Notes: generated by a model from the letters alone, not told the origin. DNA of 64,000 nucleotides from Climacteris rufus (GCA_013398175.1 VZRZ01000392.1:59224-123223), one strand, 5' to 3'; shown: positions 54,301 through 63,500, numbered from the stretch's first letter. Translations and numbers: made by a program.

Positions 54301-55877
54301 TGTCACTATTTTTTGGTAAATTTTCCAAAGATTTAACCCAAAAGTTAAAAGTCTGAGTGTTGGCTGTGCATTTACACACATTTAGGTATCTCTGAACTGA
54401 CCACAAAAACAGCTATGCCATGTTGCTACACAGCTATTGGATTTTTCCTAAGACCATGCTCATTTACCCTAAGCCTGCAAAAATGTTAGGAAAAGTCTCA
54501 TATCTAATGTTCAATTATGTGACTGAAGAGTTCGACCAGAATTCTAGGTGTGCCAGATTTGGTGTTACAAATGTTTGTATGTTTAAGAGGCTTCAATTTA
54601 ATAGTGATAATCTTCTTAAAGAGTAAGTACTTGTTCTGATGTATCAGTGAAGATTATTAGAAATGTTACAATCAAAAAGAACACCAATTAGACCAGAATT
54701 GTCTCTCTTCTTTTCTGGAGGTTATGAGCTTCAATATCTACCTGTGAAGCACCAGTGGTGAGCACAGATGTCCTCAGATTGTCTGAAGAATTGTTTGTCT
54801 ACCACAACCGTTCTTGTGAGTGATTCCACATAGCATCACAGTTTAAAAAAAACAGTCGAGACATAAGTTCATGATATTGTGCTGTCTGTAAGTCCTGAGG
54901 GGTAACAAATTTGATGTGGAACAAGACTTTCTCTTTGGGTTCACTGTTTTGAATCTCAAATAAAATAACCAGCTGCTTGATTGCAAAAAAAAAAGAAGAA
55001 CCAGGCTTGAGTACATAGTAGCGACTGAGAGAACTTTCATTATTTGAAGAAAACAGAAAGAGAGGAGAAGCAGTGAGGCAGAGGTCCAAATCTGGAAAGA
55101 ACAAAAACACATGAAGAAAGAAAGAGAGGCGAGTGGCAGATGCACTGAGCAAGCCCAGCTGAATGAAAGGGCTGCCAGTGGCTGCGAGGAGCTGCCGAGT
55201 CAGAGCAGGAAATGGCGCAGCGTGAAGCTGGCGGGCCATGAGGCAGCTGAGCCGCGTCAGCCCAAAGCCGTGAGCGAAGGCAAAGTGTGCTGGGGAGAAT
55301 GAGCGAGTGTTGGTGCCGAGGATGAGGCAGGGTGAGAGCAGGACACGGGACAGCTTCCATTGTTAGTGCTGCTTCCGCCCCCGAGCCACAGGACGTGTCC
55401 CAGGACTACTGAAAATCAGTGTTCGGCATCCAATCAAACGATAATGTATCACTACTCACATTTTATCTGGTGCTTCACACGTTCCTTAGCATAACGAGTT
55501 TTTTCTACCTGGAAAGCTTAAGAAGAAAATTAACCCTTTGTTATGTATGAGTGGAGCTGTGAAACAAATGTATGCTGTGCAGTATTAATTGCACAAACTC
55601 TGATTAACAATTATTTTAACAAAATATCTAAATAGCAGTTTTACTATTAAATAGCTGTTATTTCCCCTCTCCACAACCTCACAGCCAATAAAACATTATG
55701 TAGGCAAAGATCAAAACCTTAATATTATACATTTATTTGAAGTTAATATAACTGTTTTAAGCAGAAAGTATCACTGTATGCACTGCTTTAGTACTTGTTA
55801 ATAAAAAATGTATGATATAATAACCTACCAAGCTTGGCCAAAATTTTGTCCACGTTGTCCAAAGTCTCATCACTCAT
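30122..55877 (-). CDS. SIX6OS1: SIX6OS1 (C14orf39 orthologue), 17 coding exons, 581 aa
   Basis: Spliced coding region on the minus strand, listed as exons below. Junctions (high to low): 55877-55829, 55516-55460, 52350-52224, 48728-48639, 44822-44635, 44195-44153, 43737-43617, 42513-42419, 37916-37777, 37309-37230, 35171-35086, 34992-34928, 33791-33724, 33249-33110, 32578-32443, 31010-30953, 30324-30122. Every intron is GT-AG, phases match, and the total is 1,746 nt with one stop. Matches to the human protein as I remember it run from end to end: QDYISQYKKILEEYRQKYSE in exon 5, KTQEML in exon 7, SPGFNLFDSS in exon 15, DDFSFPFAFG in exon 17. In mammals the protein is a synaptonemal-complex central-element component that binds SYCE1 and is needed for chromosome synapsis in meiosis; the human locus is linked to recombination rate. 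Residues about 15-260 are rich in K, E and L and probably form coiled coil; residues about 260-420 are poorly conserved; the end is phenylalanine-rich. Whether this bird's protein has the same role is inferred from orthology. The gene spans about 26 kb. Confidence 0.95.
30953..31010 (-). CDS. SIX6OS1: SIX6OS1 coding exon 16
   Basis: 58 nt, residues 496-514, reading TEENFSMGNLNSLSPHKDI plus one base. The acceptor is aacatttcag and the donor gtaagt. It matches human ARNLNPLSSQEIG across the NLN.LS core. Confidence 0.92.
32443..32578 (-). CDS. SIX6OS1: SIX6OS1 coding exon 15
   Basis: 136 nt, residues 450-495, ending FSLMNFSQKSPGFNLFDSSL then FGAQNSSDE. It is near identical in pattern to human SFLMSYTSRSPGLNLFDSSV, the strongest conserved island outside exon 5. 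The acceptor is tttacag and the donor gtaaaa. Confidence 0.93.
33110..33249 (-). CDS. SIX6OS1: SIX6OS1 coding exon 14
   Basis: 140 nt, residues 404-449, including AEESSESFLRAPKTPDLKGK and SSKTPPFD. This matches human RAENFPRTPEIP and FPKSPPFEI. The donor gtatga at 33109 is fixed by the phase of exon 15. If it is not used, the frame continues 20 codons to a TAA at 33049-33051. The paired TP and TPPF motifs are the first conserved island of the C-terminal half. Confidence 0.88.
33724..33791 (-). CDS. SIX6OS1: SIX6OS1 coding exon 13
   Basis: 68 nt, residues 381-403, reading ASQEAKRADKEAEEPKESSY then VPE. The acceptor is tttttcgtgcag and the donor gtaagc. The segment is acidic and lysine-rich with weak similarity to the human region, so identification rests mainly on splice sites, phase and position. 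Confidence 0.83.
34440..34497. repeat. Imperfect tandem repeat, about 30-bp unit, 2 copies
   Basis: 'gtatttgtctctaccctg' followed by ttttgtttct is repeated as 'gtatttgtcactaccctc' followed by ttttgtttct, with two differences. It lies in SIX6OS1 intron 12. Confidence 0.85.
34928..34992 (-). CDS. SIX6OS1: SIX6OS1 coding exon 12
   Basis: 65 nt, residues 359-380, reading RLSNLPKRLTSSQQSESENA then VM. The acceptor is cttttag and the donor gtaaag. The RL...P.....S.Q.SE pattern matches human RLLTPQKQSNSNQWSEKG. Entry and exit phases are both 1. Confidence 0.87.
35086..35171 (-). CDS. SIX6OS1: SIX6OS1 coding exon 11
   Basis: 86 nt, residues 331-358, reading MVIESAGTNNPQIAQVPSTA then SIQNQMKF. The acceptor is tcttttag and the donor gtaact. 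It corresponds loosely to human NDSAVDNHSKCSHITTITSS. The intron after it is only 93 nt, so exons 11 and 12 form a close pair. Confidence 0.87.
35172..37229 (-). other. SIX6OS1: SIX6OS1 intron 10
   Basis: 2.1 kb, AT-rich. Frames at 35980-36516 on the plus strand have no recognisable domain. No repeat identified. Confidence 0.7.
37230..37309 (-). CDS. SIX6OS1: SIX6OS1 coding exon 10
   Basis: 80 nt, residues 304-330, reading GREEKEKPMELSVATSCSSS then LAENSSE. The acceptor is aaatttag and the donor gtgtgt. All three frames are open over this short stretch. The frame is fixed by the phases of both neighbours and by the K/E-rich start, which resembles the human segment around DIKEESSAKQ. This lies in the fast-changing middle of the protein. 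Confidence 0.8.
37777..37916 (-). CDS. SIX6OS1: SIX6OS1 coding exon 9
   Basis: 140 nt, residues 257-303. It includes RMLEEHEHPSLQNEKQQLHK and PWKLVQSVQ; the KLV core matches human SQKLVRPIK. The acceptor follows an A/T-rich tract ending tttgtttag. The donor gtgtag at 37776 was chosen because it leaves one base, as exon 10 requires. An earlier GT (gtacag) gives the wrong phase. The 3' boundary is the least certain part. Confidence 0.8.
37917..42418 (-). other. SIX6OS1: SIX6OS1 intron 8
   Basis: At 4.5 kb, the longest intron. It has a short CT run near 38280. Frames on both strands at 40430-41090 overlap and resemble no known protein. It separates the coiled-coil exons from the exons of the variable middle. 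Confidence 0.7.
42419..42513 (-). CDS. SIX6OS1: SIX6OS1 coding exon 8
   Basis: 95 nt, residues 226-256, reading TFEEAKEDQKNSEKIEGKSQ and then KSLEKPEEFKE. The acceptor is tatctttcaag and the donor gtatgc, with two bases (AG) carried over. The segment is highly charged and corresponds to the human segment around EEKNKNTENRKELKER. This is the end of the coiled-coil part. Confidence 0.9.
43617..43737 (-). CDS. SIX6OS1: SIX6OS1 coding exon 7
   Basis: 121 nt, residues 185-225, starting VASVKRKTQEMLQLAEAAGQ and ending EMKIDYLKK, against human VNLRCETQDILKHASNL and MEIEINYLNQQ. The donor gtaagt is strong. The acceptor is unusual: the ag sits within the string catgtaagtg, which reads as a donor consensus, and the tract before it is not pyrimidine-rich. 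The phase and the residue-by-residue alignment support it over the better-looking acacag 25 nt downstream, which breaks the frame. Confidence 0.85.
44153..44195 (-). CDS. SIX6OS1: SIX6OS1 coding exon 6 (43-nt microexon)
   Basis: 43 nt, residues 171-184, reading EAVPFKSINDWAIH. It aligns without gaps around the tryptophan with human APFPSLTKWTLNI. The acceptor is the strong tttatttttgcag and the donor gtatcc. Entry phase is 1 and exit phase 2; it is needed to keep exons 5 and 7 in frame. It is far too short to appear as an ORF. Confidence 0.88.
44635..44822 (-). CDS. SIX6OS1: SIX6OS1 coding exon 5 (most conserved block)
   Basis: 188 nt, residues 108-170. It contains MYQDYISQYKKILEEYRQKY followed by SETALAQEYYKKKEEVEEIQ, the best match to the human protein (MYHDYICQYKEVLKQYQLKY). 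The acceptor is taaag and the donor gtactg, a weak but valid GT. Without splicing, the frame continues 30 more codons into the intron to a stop, so the long uninterrupted frame overstates the exon. The donor is fixed by the phase of the 43-nt exon that follows. Confidence 0.93.
45349..45403. repeat. Short tandem repeat, 23-bp unit, about 2.4 copies
   Basis: The unit 'tcacactgaaacaacagga' followed by ctg(c/t) occurs at 45349 and 45372, with a partial third copy at 45395. It lies in SIX6OS1 intron 4. Confidence 0.9.
46397..46525. repeat. Partial tandem duplication flanking an ambiguous base
   Basis: A 45-bp block beginning 'gaaaattacaccaatctatt' and ending 'ggtggtctcag' occurs at 46397-46441 and again at 46481-46525 with one difference. 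A shorter copy of 'attacaccaatctatt' lies between them. The base at 46442 is n, directly after copy 1. It lies in SIX6OS1 intron 4. Confidence 0.9.
48639..48728 (-). CDS. SIX6OS1: SIX6OS1 coding exon 4
   Basis: 90 nt, residues 78-107, reading VWRPTYEILSKHEKYLKNEI and then EALEESTDNE, against human NWKPTCDVFRKHEDYMQDQF. The tryptophan and the KHE core are shared. The acceptor is ccacag and the donor gtacct, with two bases (AG) carried into exon 5. Confidence 0.92.
48729..52223 (-). other. SIX6OS1: SIX6OS1 intron 3
   Basis: 3.5 kb of AT-rich sequence, without recognisable exon, repeat or RNA gene. Confidence 0.7.
52224..52350 (-). CDS. SIX6OS1: SIX6OS1 coding exon 3
   Basis: 127 nt, residues 36-77. 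It begins LYTEDIAKKKNQIARLEENI and ends NNKNNCN with two bases of the next codon. The acceptor is tttcag and the donor gtaagt. The residues are strongly charged with heptad-like I/L spacing, as expected of coiled coil, and match the human segment EDIKENKVTICRIHETIN. Confidence 0.92.
52351..55459 (-). other. SIX6OS1: SIX6OS1 intron 2
   Basis: 3.1 kb. It holds a GC-richer part at about 55180-55400 and an antisense-clean frame of 146 codons (54799-55239, minus) that I do not recognise and treat as chance. No repeat identified. Confidence 0.7.
55460..55516 (-). CDS. SIX6OS1: SIX6OS1 coding exon 2
   Basis: 57 nt, residues 17-35, reading AFQVEKTRYAKERVKHQIK, against human VFQYEQDISTKEEMIQRINK. The acceptor is cttaag and the donor gtgagt. 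A nearer-looking acceptor (ttccag, 9 nt inside the exon) would put a stop in frame, so the upstream ag is chosen. This is the start of the predicted coiled coil. Confidence 0.9.
55829..55877 (-). CDS. SIX6OS1: SIX6OS1 coding exon 1 (start codon exon)
   Basis: Encodes MSDETLDNVDKILAKL plus one base of the next codon, then donor gtaggt. It aligns with the start of the human protein (MNDNLFVSLDRLLLEF). The sequence just 5' of the ATG on the minus strand is a pyrimidine-rich tract ending in ag at 55886-55887, only 8 nt before the ATG. The exon probably begins at 55885, with 5' noncoding exon(s) further upstream. Confidence 0.9.
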
Positions 55878-55885
55878 TGTGTAAA

Positions 55886-58649
55886 CTACGAAAGAAAAAT
55901 GCAATTCAAGGATTTACACATTTTAAAGCTTTGTTGATACAATAAACAAGTCAAAATTGCATGACAATACCACGTATTTTAACATAAAAGGGAGAAAAGT
56001 GGTTTTAACTGCATTTGAATTACTACCTAAACTACTTTAGTGGAACCAAATTTCTCACTAATAGTGGTAAGGGACTCATAAGTGTCTAAACCAGCTAGCA
56101 AAAAGGAGGTTTATAATTGAGGCAAAGCGTTGCTCCTGGAGCAGTTCTGTTTGAGAGGTTTAATGCTCTTAGAAGGCATGGAGAATGCAAGGAAAAGATG
56201 CTGGTGTACAAAATGTGCAGCCTGTACTCCTGCTGGTTACTGAGCCTATGGACTGCAGTGCTGCTGGTGGGAAAGCTCCTTAAGCATCCTGCACACTGCT
56301 CCCTTGTAATCAATCACAAAGTCCATTTAAACGAGAAGGTGAAGAAATACTGAGTGTGATTAAAGACAGAACTCTCACACAGCGGAAAACAGGTTGGTAC
56401 AAATCCATCCTTGTGCTCGTATCGTGCTGCTGTGTGCAGAAATTCAGTGGCGGGGTTTTAAATGGATGGGGGGTGATGCAGTTCTCCAAAAAGGATGCAG
56501 ACAGCGTTTATCAGACCGCTCTGGACACAGCTCCTTAGCTCAGGCACACTGACAGTGAGGGAAGTTGTCTGCACTGAACTGTCCCACAGTGGCTTCCCCA
56601 TCACCCTGAGGGAGAAGCAGAGCCACGACCAATTGGTGATGAGGATGAGATCCTAATCCAGGATGAAGTGGAATAGGAAACACCTGCAGAATTTAACTCG
56701 AGTGGCATTAAGGCTGCATCCCGCAGCACTGAGGCTGCGGGAGCGGGAGGGGGCGGAGGCAGCGTTTAAAATGCTGCATGTGTGACAGAAATGAATTTGT
56801 CTGGTCGTTAAGGGAGGATCAGAACACCTAATCCAAGTGACTGCATTAGCAAAGGCTGCGATAACAGCTCCGAGAAAGAAAGTACAGTTTTACCAAATGG
56901 ATTTAAACATTGAAGTCCTAGTTTCTAGTGCGTGGAAACACTTCAGATAGCAAATAAAAAATCTTCTGAAAATACTAAGAAAAAATTAAGAAATACTACC
57001 TCAAGCCAGAGGTCAATGCAGAAAAGTTTTGCTTTCACACAATGTGAAAGAAAATCCAAAGTAATTCTTTTGGATTAAGAAGAAAAAAAAAATTAGTTTG
57101 GAGCATGTATCAAAAATCTATTCTCTAGAAACTGCTTAACAACGTTTATTAGGCGTTTTTCAGACACTTCCCATAAAAACTGCAAGATATTGGGGCAAAG
57201 AAATTTTATTCATTGGTTTATAAGATGCAACACAAAGTTCATCAATAGAGCAGATTATATAACTGTGTATTATTCAGATAGAGCCTATATTATCAATTAT
57301 ACAAATACAATTAATTTTCTCTTTTGAGTATTTTCGTAGAGAGTACTAATGCTTTTGTAGAGAGAACTTCAGTGTTTAATTTTTTTTAATCCTAATTTTA
57401 CAATACAATTTATGAAAACGGCAAAGTTGCAAAAAACAGTGCTTCTGAAAGCATGCACATATAAAATACTTGTTATTCTGCTGTTGTTAAAATGAAGTAG
57501 CATAACTGCAAATGGCAAATGCTATTCTGTGCTGTCAATTAAGAGGATACAGGTGTCACCAGTAGAAAGGGCTGAGGGACTCAATGGCACTGGTAATATA
57601 CACGGTGTTTGCAGATTTTAAAAATATGAGCTAACATTAGCCTGAAACAAATTTTTGGACAACTGATGTCTTCCAGGATATGACTGTAGCAAAGACTGAT
57701 TCTTGGACATGCTGCAGAAAAGTAGCATCAAACCATTATCCAACTCAGGATGGCAAATTCAGAGGAAATTCTCATATGTGGCTGATATTTTTGTTAAAAT
57801 ATGTAACACACAGGACTCGGTAAAACAACTTCAAACTGCATCTATTATTTCTAACGGGGCTATTCAGAATGCTGCCAGGAGAAAAGTATAATTGTGCATC
57901 TTGCATTTTTGCACTGCATTAATGTAATTATGCAGAATTCCATTGTGGCAATAAATTTTCATATATTAGAAGATTGTATTGGGTGCAGAACCCACAAGGA
58001 AACTGCTCGATGGGGTCTCAAGCCATGATAGCACCAACATTAATGTCACTTCTCAGTAACCCATCGGGCAACAGCCAGGTACTCCACTAAAAGGTGGAAA
58101 ATACCCATAATCTTTGAGGTAAATATCTTCCTTAAAATCCACGTCTCAATTCTACCAGTTGTAGGCTATGAAACAGTATTAATTCCAGTTGGCTTTATAT
58201 GAACAATTTTCATTTCAGCGAGGCTCTTTTGAGAGCAAACCATATTTCTCCTGTGCTCTTCATTACTGTCTATGACTGTAAAGGGACTGGTCATTTGAAT
58301 CTTCCTGAAATTTACAACAGCTCGCATTTCTTGACTAACTTTTCATCTCTATTGGAAAAATAAAGCAAAAATGTGCGTCTCATCGTGCTGTTTATGCCTC
58401 TGTGCCCTTCTTTTGCCACTCTGTTTTAGGAAACCCCTGAGGAGACCCGAACGCCCTGAGGAGACCTGAACCAAACACCCACTGGATTGCCCCATTTTAC
58501 TCGGTCTGCCACATACCAAACAAAAGGCTGTTGCTGCAGATTGTTCCCCAAAATACTGGAATTTAAAAATTAAAACCCTTATTGTAAAAATAAAAAAATT
58601 AAAAAATGGGGAGAAACCCCCTCCTGTGGGACAACACAGGGGCTGAGGA
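55886..58649. other. Upstream of SIX6OS1 ATG exon, probable 5' intron
   Basis: AT-rich apart from a small GC patch near 56720-56765. If the CpG island at 58.65 kb is the promoter, this is the first intron of SIX6OS1. I could not identify the noncoding exon itself. Confidence 0.5.
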
Positions 58650-59340
58650 GGAGCGCCACAAAATGGCGGCGTGAGAAACGGGGGGCGACTCCCTTAGGGC
58701 GGAGAGCAGGGCCGGGGCCATGCGGGGACCCTCTGCCTTTAGGGGGCCATGAGCACTGGGAAAGCGACCAGGACGCGGCGGGCCCGCAACGTCTCAGGCG
58801 CTGCCAGAAGGGAAAGGGCGAGGAGCCGTCCAGAGCCTCACCCAAGGTCGTCAGGCGAAGAGGCCGGAGCCCCGGCTGGACTCTGCCCCTCACCGCCGGC
58901 CGCGCTCCGCGGGGCAGCCCCCGCGTCCCGGGGCACCTCAGCCCCGCCGAAGGGTGGGACGAGGGCGGCAGGTGGCACCTGCCCGCCGCGCTCCGTGCCG
59001 GGCCTTGTGGGAGCCGGGGTGGTCGGGCAAGCCCTGAGCGGGTTCACCGGCCGGGAGAAGGGGCTGAGGCCGTACACCCGGCAGGACAACCCGCAGCGGC
59101 CCGCGGAGCTCATCGCCACCGGCCGCTCCCTCAGGGACACATCGGCGGGGCGCCTGTCCACCCAAACCCACCCGTTTGCCTTAACAGTGAGAGCGATGAG
59201 GGAAAGACCAACATTTCTGAGGGCTTCGGGCGAAAAGCGATGAGGATGCTCCATCTACCGGGGGCAGCGCGCAGGCGGGCGGGCGCCAGGCAGGGAGAGG
59301 AGGCAGCGCCGCTGGAACGGGACATCGCCTGGAAAGCTGC
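58650..59340. promoter_or_regulatory. CpG island, candidate promoter
   Basis: A sharply bounded GC- and CpG-rich block, next to an A/T-rich tract at 58555-58608. It contains AAAATGGCGGC at 58660-58670, which fits the YY1 promoter consensus AANATGGCGGC. Open frames through it on both strands are typical of GC-rich DNA and show no domain I recognise. It lies about 2.8 kb upstream of the SIX6OS1 ATG exon, which needs a 5' noncoding exon, so it is the best promoter candidate in the window. It could instead drive a plus-strand noncoding RNA, or both. Confidence 0.6.
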
Positions 59341-62300
59341 TGGGGGTTCATTACACATACACACTCCGGAATGGGACACAAAAACAAGGAGGTGCAGAGT
59401 GCAACCTGCTTAATCCACCCTCCAGGCCCCACGCGTGTTGCTGACCCCGCTGGGGGAGATCACCCTAAATCCTCCTTCCCTCAATCCTTCACAGGCACGG
59501 CCCTCAGTTTAAAAAGCCCTTAAAGCATCTCCCTTCTCATCCCGGCGCAGTGCTTCACACTGAGGGTGCTGCGGAATGTCGCTGCTCTCCTCAGAACAAG
59601 CTGTGCTCACAAAATTCTGTGCGTTTATTTATTTATGGGTGTGCAGCATTACAAGGCAAAATGCACAGTCCGGGCGTGGGAGAAACCAGAATATGATGCT
59701 TCCCCCCACAGCGGATTGATTTTTCCTTCCTATTGAGATTACTGAGGCAAAGGATGGATTTAAGATTATCAATAAGCAAAGGAAAATAAATTGGGGGGGT
59801 AGGGTACAAGGTGAAGGGGGGAAAAAGACCATCAGCCGATGAAAGAAGAAAGGACAGAGAAATAGACACAGGACTGAAGAGAGAAACAGAAAACTCTCTT
59901 TCGAACCGCAGCCCAGGTGTCGGTCAGATGCGATGCTGCTTTCAGAACAACCAATTCAACCAACAAGAAATGCAGCTTCAAGGAGAAATAGCTGACCGAC
60001 CTGGCTTCAGGTCAGAGATGAGGAAGGGAAATAAAAAAGTGAGGGATATGGGAAGCGGCGTGTTCTTTTGGAAGTCAGATGTCTGCGGCCTCTGCTCCGT
60101 GCACCCCTCTGGCGGTGAGGCTCCGTCCTTTCCAGAAACATTTCCCATCTATCTCCCTTATCTCCCTGCTGCTCCTTGCCCTGCTCCCCAGGGACACTCT
60201 AATTCCTCGATGTCCTTGGGCGTCTGCATTTCCCACCCCGTCTTCCCAAATCATTAAACGCTCTCCCAAGGATAAATCGCTTCAAAGCTTTGTCCTGCCT
60301 TAAGCAATTCCTTAAAGACCCTCCAAACTTCTCGAAACGGGAATTTAACAGCAGAGTTGCAGGTGACTTCAGTGATGCTCATCAACACCTCCCGGTGTCC
60401 CGGTACTTTAAGTAGCAGTGCCAAGGGAGGCTGAAGCTCCCACAGATCCAAGGACCCCGGTTCACCCGGAAGGTTGTCAGCCAGTGCAACAGGCTTTGGG
60501 TAAATCCAGCAGGGACTTCCAGTTAATTCCCCCTAGGGCTGTCCCCACCGGGGCTTGGCAGGGCTCGGGATCTCCTTTACCCGTCTATTCATTACAGGGA
60601 TGCCCAACCCGAAGTTATCACTCTGCACCCACCAAAAAAAACCTTTCTTGAAGCTGCAGATGGGGGAACTTTGTGTTCCACTTGTTCCATCCTTTTTGTT
60701 TTCTCTTGCTTCTCAACAGAATCTCTCTAAAAGAAACCCAACTGACCCCAAAGCCATAAACAACTACTTTTATTGCGAGTAGCAAGCAGGAAGGGCTTTT
60801 TCATAGTATCATTTCTAATCAATGACGAGGGGGCTGTGTTACTCTGGAATGAGATGTGGTCAAGTCAGGGCTCAGAAAGGGCTCCCAAGCCCTCTCCCCC
60901 ACCCTGGCAGATGCCAGGCCCATCATCCTGTTAGCAGAGGGCCCTGGCACTGCCTTTTGTTGGGCTCCATGCCCCTCTGCTCTGTTTCTGGTGGCTCCCC
61001 CAGTCCTTATTGCCAGCTCCTCCGGCTGATGGAGAGGGCAAAGAAACCCAGGTCCTTCCCCTAGAGAGGACAGGCCACCCAGTGCCCTATGATTGGATTT
61101 GGGAAGCTCTCTGGAGACAACTGGCCAGAAGAAAGCAGGGAGTGTCACTGCCTAATTTATCAGGATAAGGGATGGAAGGTTCCTGTCCTCACGAAGATAA
61201 CCTTGCTCCTTGCAGCTGTAATGCCAGAGCCCAGGCAGATGCCCACCTTCAGCCATGGCCCCAATCCCATTTCCAAGCCCGGGGTGGTGCCTGACTCCCA
61301 CATGGTGCTCAAAGCTGCAGAGGAGCTTCCTCACAAGAAAAGAGGGACCCCATTTCCTGAACAGCCTTCCAGCACCGGGAGTCACCTCCGGGAAGGGCTG
61401 GAGTCCAGCTCAGTGCCAGCGCCCAAACCAGCCGGGACACAGGACTCAGCCCCAGAAGCATTTAAGACACCTCAGGGTATCTGACCCTGATTCTCCACCC
61501 CACCCAAACAGGCAAATTGGCCCCATTCCTGCTTTCTGCTAAATAAGTGTTTTCTGATAACCGTCGTCTCCATCCGGAGAGGAGAGGAGAGGAGAGGAGA
61601 GGAGAACTGATCAAAACCGTTTAGATTTGTTTAAATATTTAGGGAATTTGTTGCTTTTGTTGAAATTTTCAGTGAAAATCCTGATGGAAACTGAAAAAGG
61701 CAGTTGAAGATTTTACATTAGCACATCTCAGTGTAAGAGTGGCAGTGAGTGTATTTACCTGCAGGTAAGGCAGCAGCCAAAAAAATCCCACGGATTTGAG
61801 GCTTTAAAACTAGGTTCACAGCTACACCCTAAAAAAAATTAAAGATACCTCTTGGGCAGTAAACCCTTTCTGTCTGTAACCATGGCCTTGACCTGTATAA
61901 GGAATGTCTTTCCTTACCAATCTCAAAATAATTCAGGTTTTTTGAGTTTTCAGTGTGTCTTTATTCTAACATCAGATATACCAGCCATGGCCAGATACTT
62001 CATTTCACAAGCAACTTAAATAATACACCAAAGGACAAAGATTTAATGAATATACGGTGTGAGAGCAGAAAGTGAGTGAACACCTCTTTCTGTCCAACAG
62101 CATTTTAGGAGCTCTTCAGTGCTTTCAACAGGTGTCAGTAACTTCAGTGGGGATCCAACCTGCCCACTCTGTCTAATATTAAGCAGATTACAGCTTTAAA
62201 AGTAACTTGATTTTTAGGAAGAAATTGAACGATTATGAACTGTTATTTCAGTAATTATGGCACTCTTAAAAATAATAAGGCAAGCAGGTGAAACACATCG

Positions 62301-62379
62301 AAACACAGCTCCTTTCCTCACCAAGCATCCCCCACCACAGCATCCTGAACTTGAGGTCCTCCCTCCATCCGAGCTCCTG
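59341..62379. other. Intergenic or 5' region, no gene seen
   Basis: Holds G-runs at 59793-59821 and the GGAGA microsatellite at 61576. Frames of up to 148 codons overlap on both strands without recognisable domains. No CR1 found. Confidence 0.6.
61576..61606. repeat. (GGAGA)n microsatellite, about 6 units
   Basis: Six consecutive ggaga units from 61576. It is purine-only on the plus strand and lies upstream of SIX6OS1. Confidence 0.95.
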
Positions 62380-62660
62380 GATGGCTGGGTGGGAAAGGCT
62401 CCCGAAAATCCCGTCCCCGGCGGGGCTGGCGTTTCCAGTAACCTTTCCTACACGGCACAGCGGGCACTGTCCTCGGGCGGAGCATCCCCCGCCCGCTCCG
62501 AGGGAGCACGGTGAGAGCCAGCCGGGGGCAGGAGCGGGAGCCGCGGCGCTTCCCGGTGCCCGCTGCAGCCCTGCCCGTCCCGCAGCGCCCCACGGCACCG
62601 GGCCGGGCCCTGCCCAGACCCATCCACGGCCACAAAATCCCGCCCGGGTTCCCAGATACC
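62380..62660. promoter_or_regulatory. CpG-rich island upstream of SIX6OS1
   Basis: A GC-rich stretch with many CG dinucleotides, for example around 62520-62620. No protein domain is recognised in its open frames. The position between SIX6OS1 and the expected SIX6 locus suggests regulation, but no motif decides this. Confidence 0.45.
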
Positions 62661-63194
62661 TGCCCGAGCTCTCCCTGTCGGCATCCCTTAGTGAACTCCC
62701 ACATCTCTGACAATCCTACGGAGATTTTAAAGTGAGGCTTCTCCTTCCCGAGGGTAATATTTAATACATTTCTTAACGCAAATCAGGTGCATTATAATGT
62801 CTTCGCACCTCTGAGCGTTTGGAAGCTCCATCTAGATAAATAATCCCAGCGACTGAGATTCTGGGATAGCTGATAACTGCTGATAGGAAGGTGTATAGAT
62901 AGGTTGCTCAGCATATTTTTGCTTTAAGGCTCTGAGGAGGAGGCGATATGTCCTGTCCTGGGGCCAGAGAGCACACCGTGTCCATGCAGGCCATCGAGAT
63001 GCTACAGATATCTGGTCGTAGTTTTGTTGAATATTTTTCACGTATGATTTTATTTCTTGTTCTCCAGTGGGTTCATCTCTGCAGAGTTAACTCCTCACGC
63101 TACCTGTAGCAAGGGTCAGAGCTCAAATAAATGTAGTTATCATTGCTGACTATTACTGTCGTGAGTAGTGTTTCTATTACATTGAGGGAGGGAG

Positions 63195-63500
63195 GGAGAG
63201 AGAAAGAAGAAAAAGGGGACAAAAGGGCCGAAACGAAGCAGACACGACCAAGGGCAACCCCGGGCTCGCAGGCGGCTCTAGTAAAACACCGGGGCTGAGC
63301 CAGGAGCTTGGGCACCGCAGGAATCTCGGCTTTCCCGGACGCGGCACCGGCTCTCACGGGGATGGGGTCGCTCCCGGGGGTCGCTGCGATGGCTGCGGTG
63401 GCTCCGGGGGCAAAGCCCGGCCCCGGCCGGCGGCAGAGCTCTTGCGGGGCGGCGGGGCAGCGGGGAACCTGCCGGCGTGCCGCCCATGGATACAATTCCC
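63195..63500. promoter_or_regulatory. CpG-rich island near the right edge
   Basis: CpG-dense sequence around 63230-63480. Its open frames on both strands resemble no SIX-family protein. It may be an outer part of the CpG-rich domain usual around SIX6, which I infer from gene order only. Confidence 0.45.

Noticed and set aside
54799..55239. 146-codon minus-strand frame in SIX6OS1 intron 2
   Set aside because: Looks protein-like in parts (hydrophobic blocks), but I recognise no family. It is not in phase with neighbouring exons and the human protein has nothing at this point.
58749..59254. Long plus and minus frames in the CpG island (164 and 138 codons)
   Set aside because: Rich in R, G, P and A with no domain; expected from CpG-rich DNA. 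A true first coding exon cannot be excluded without transcripts.
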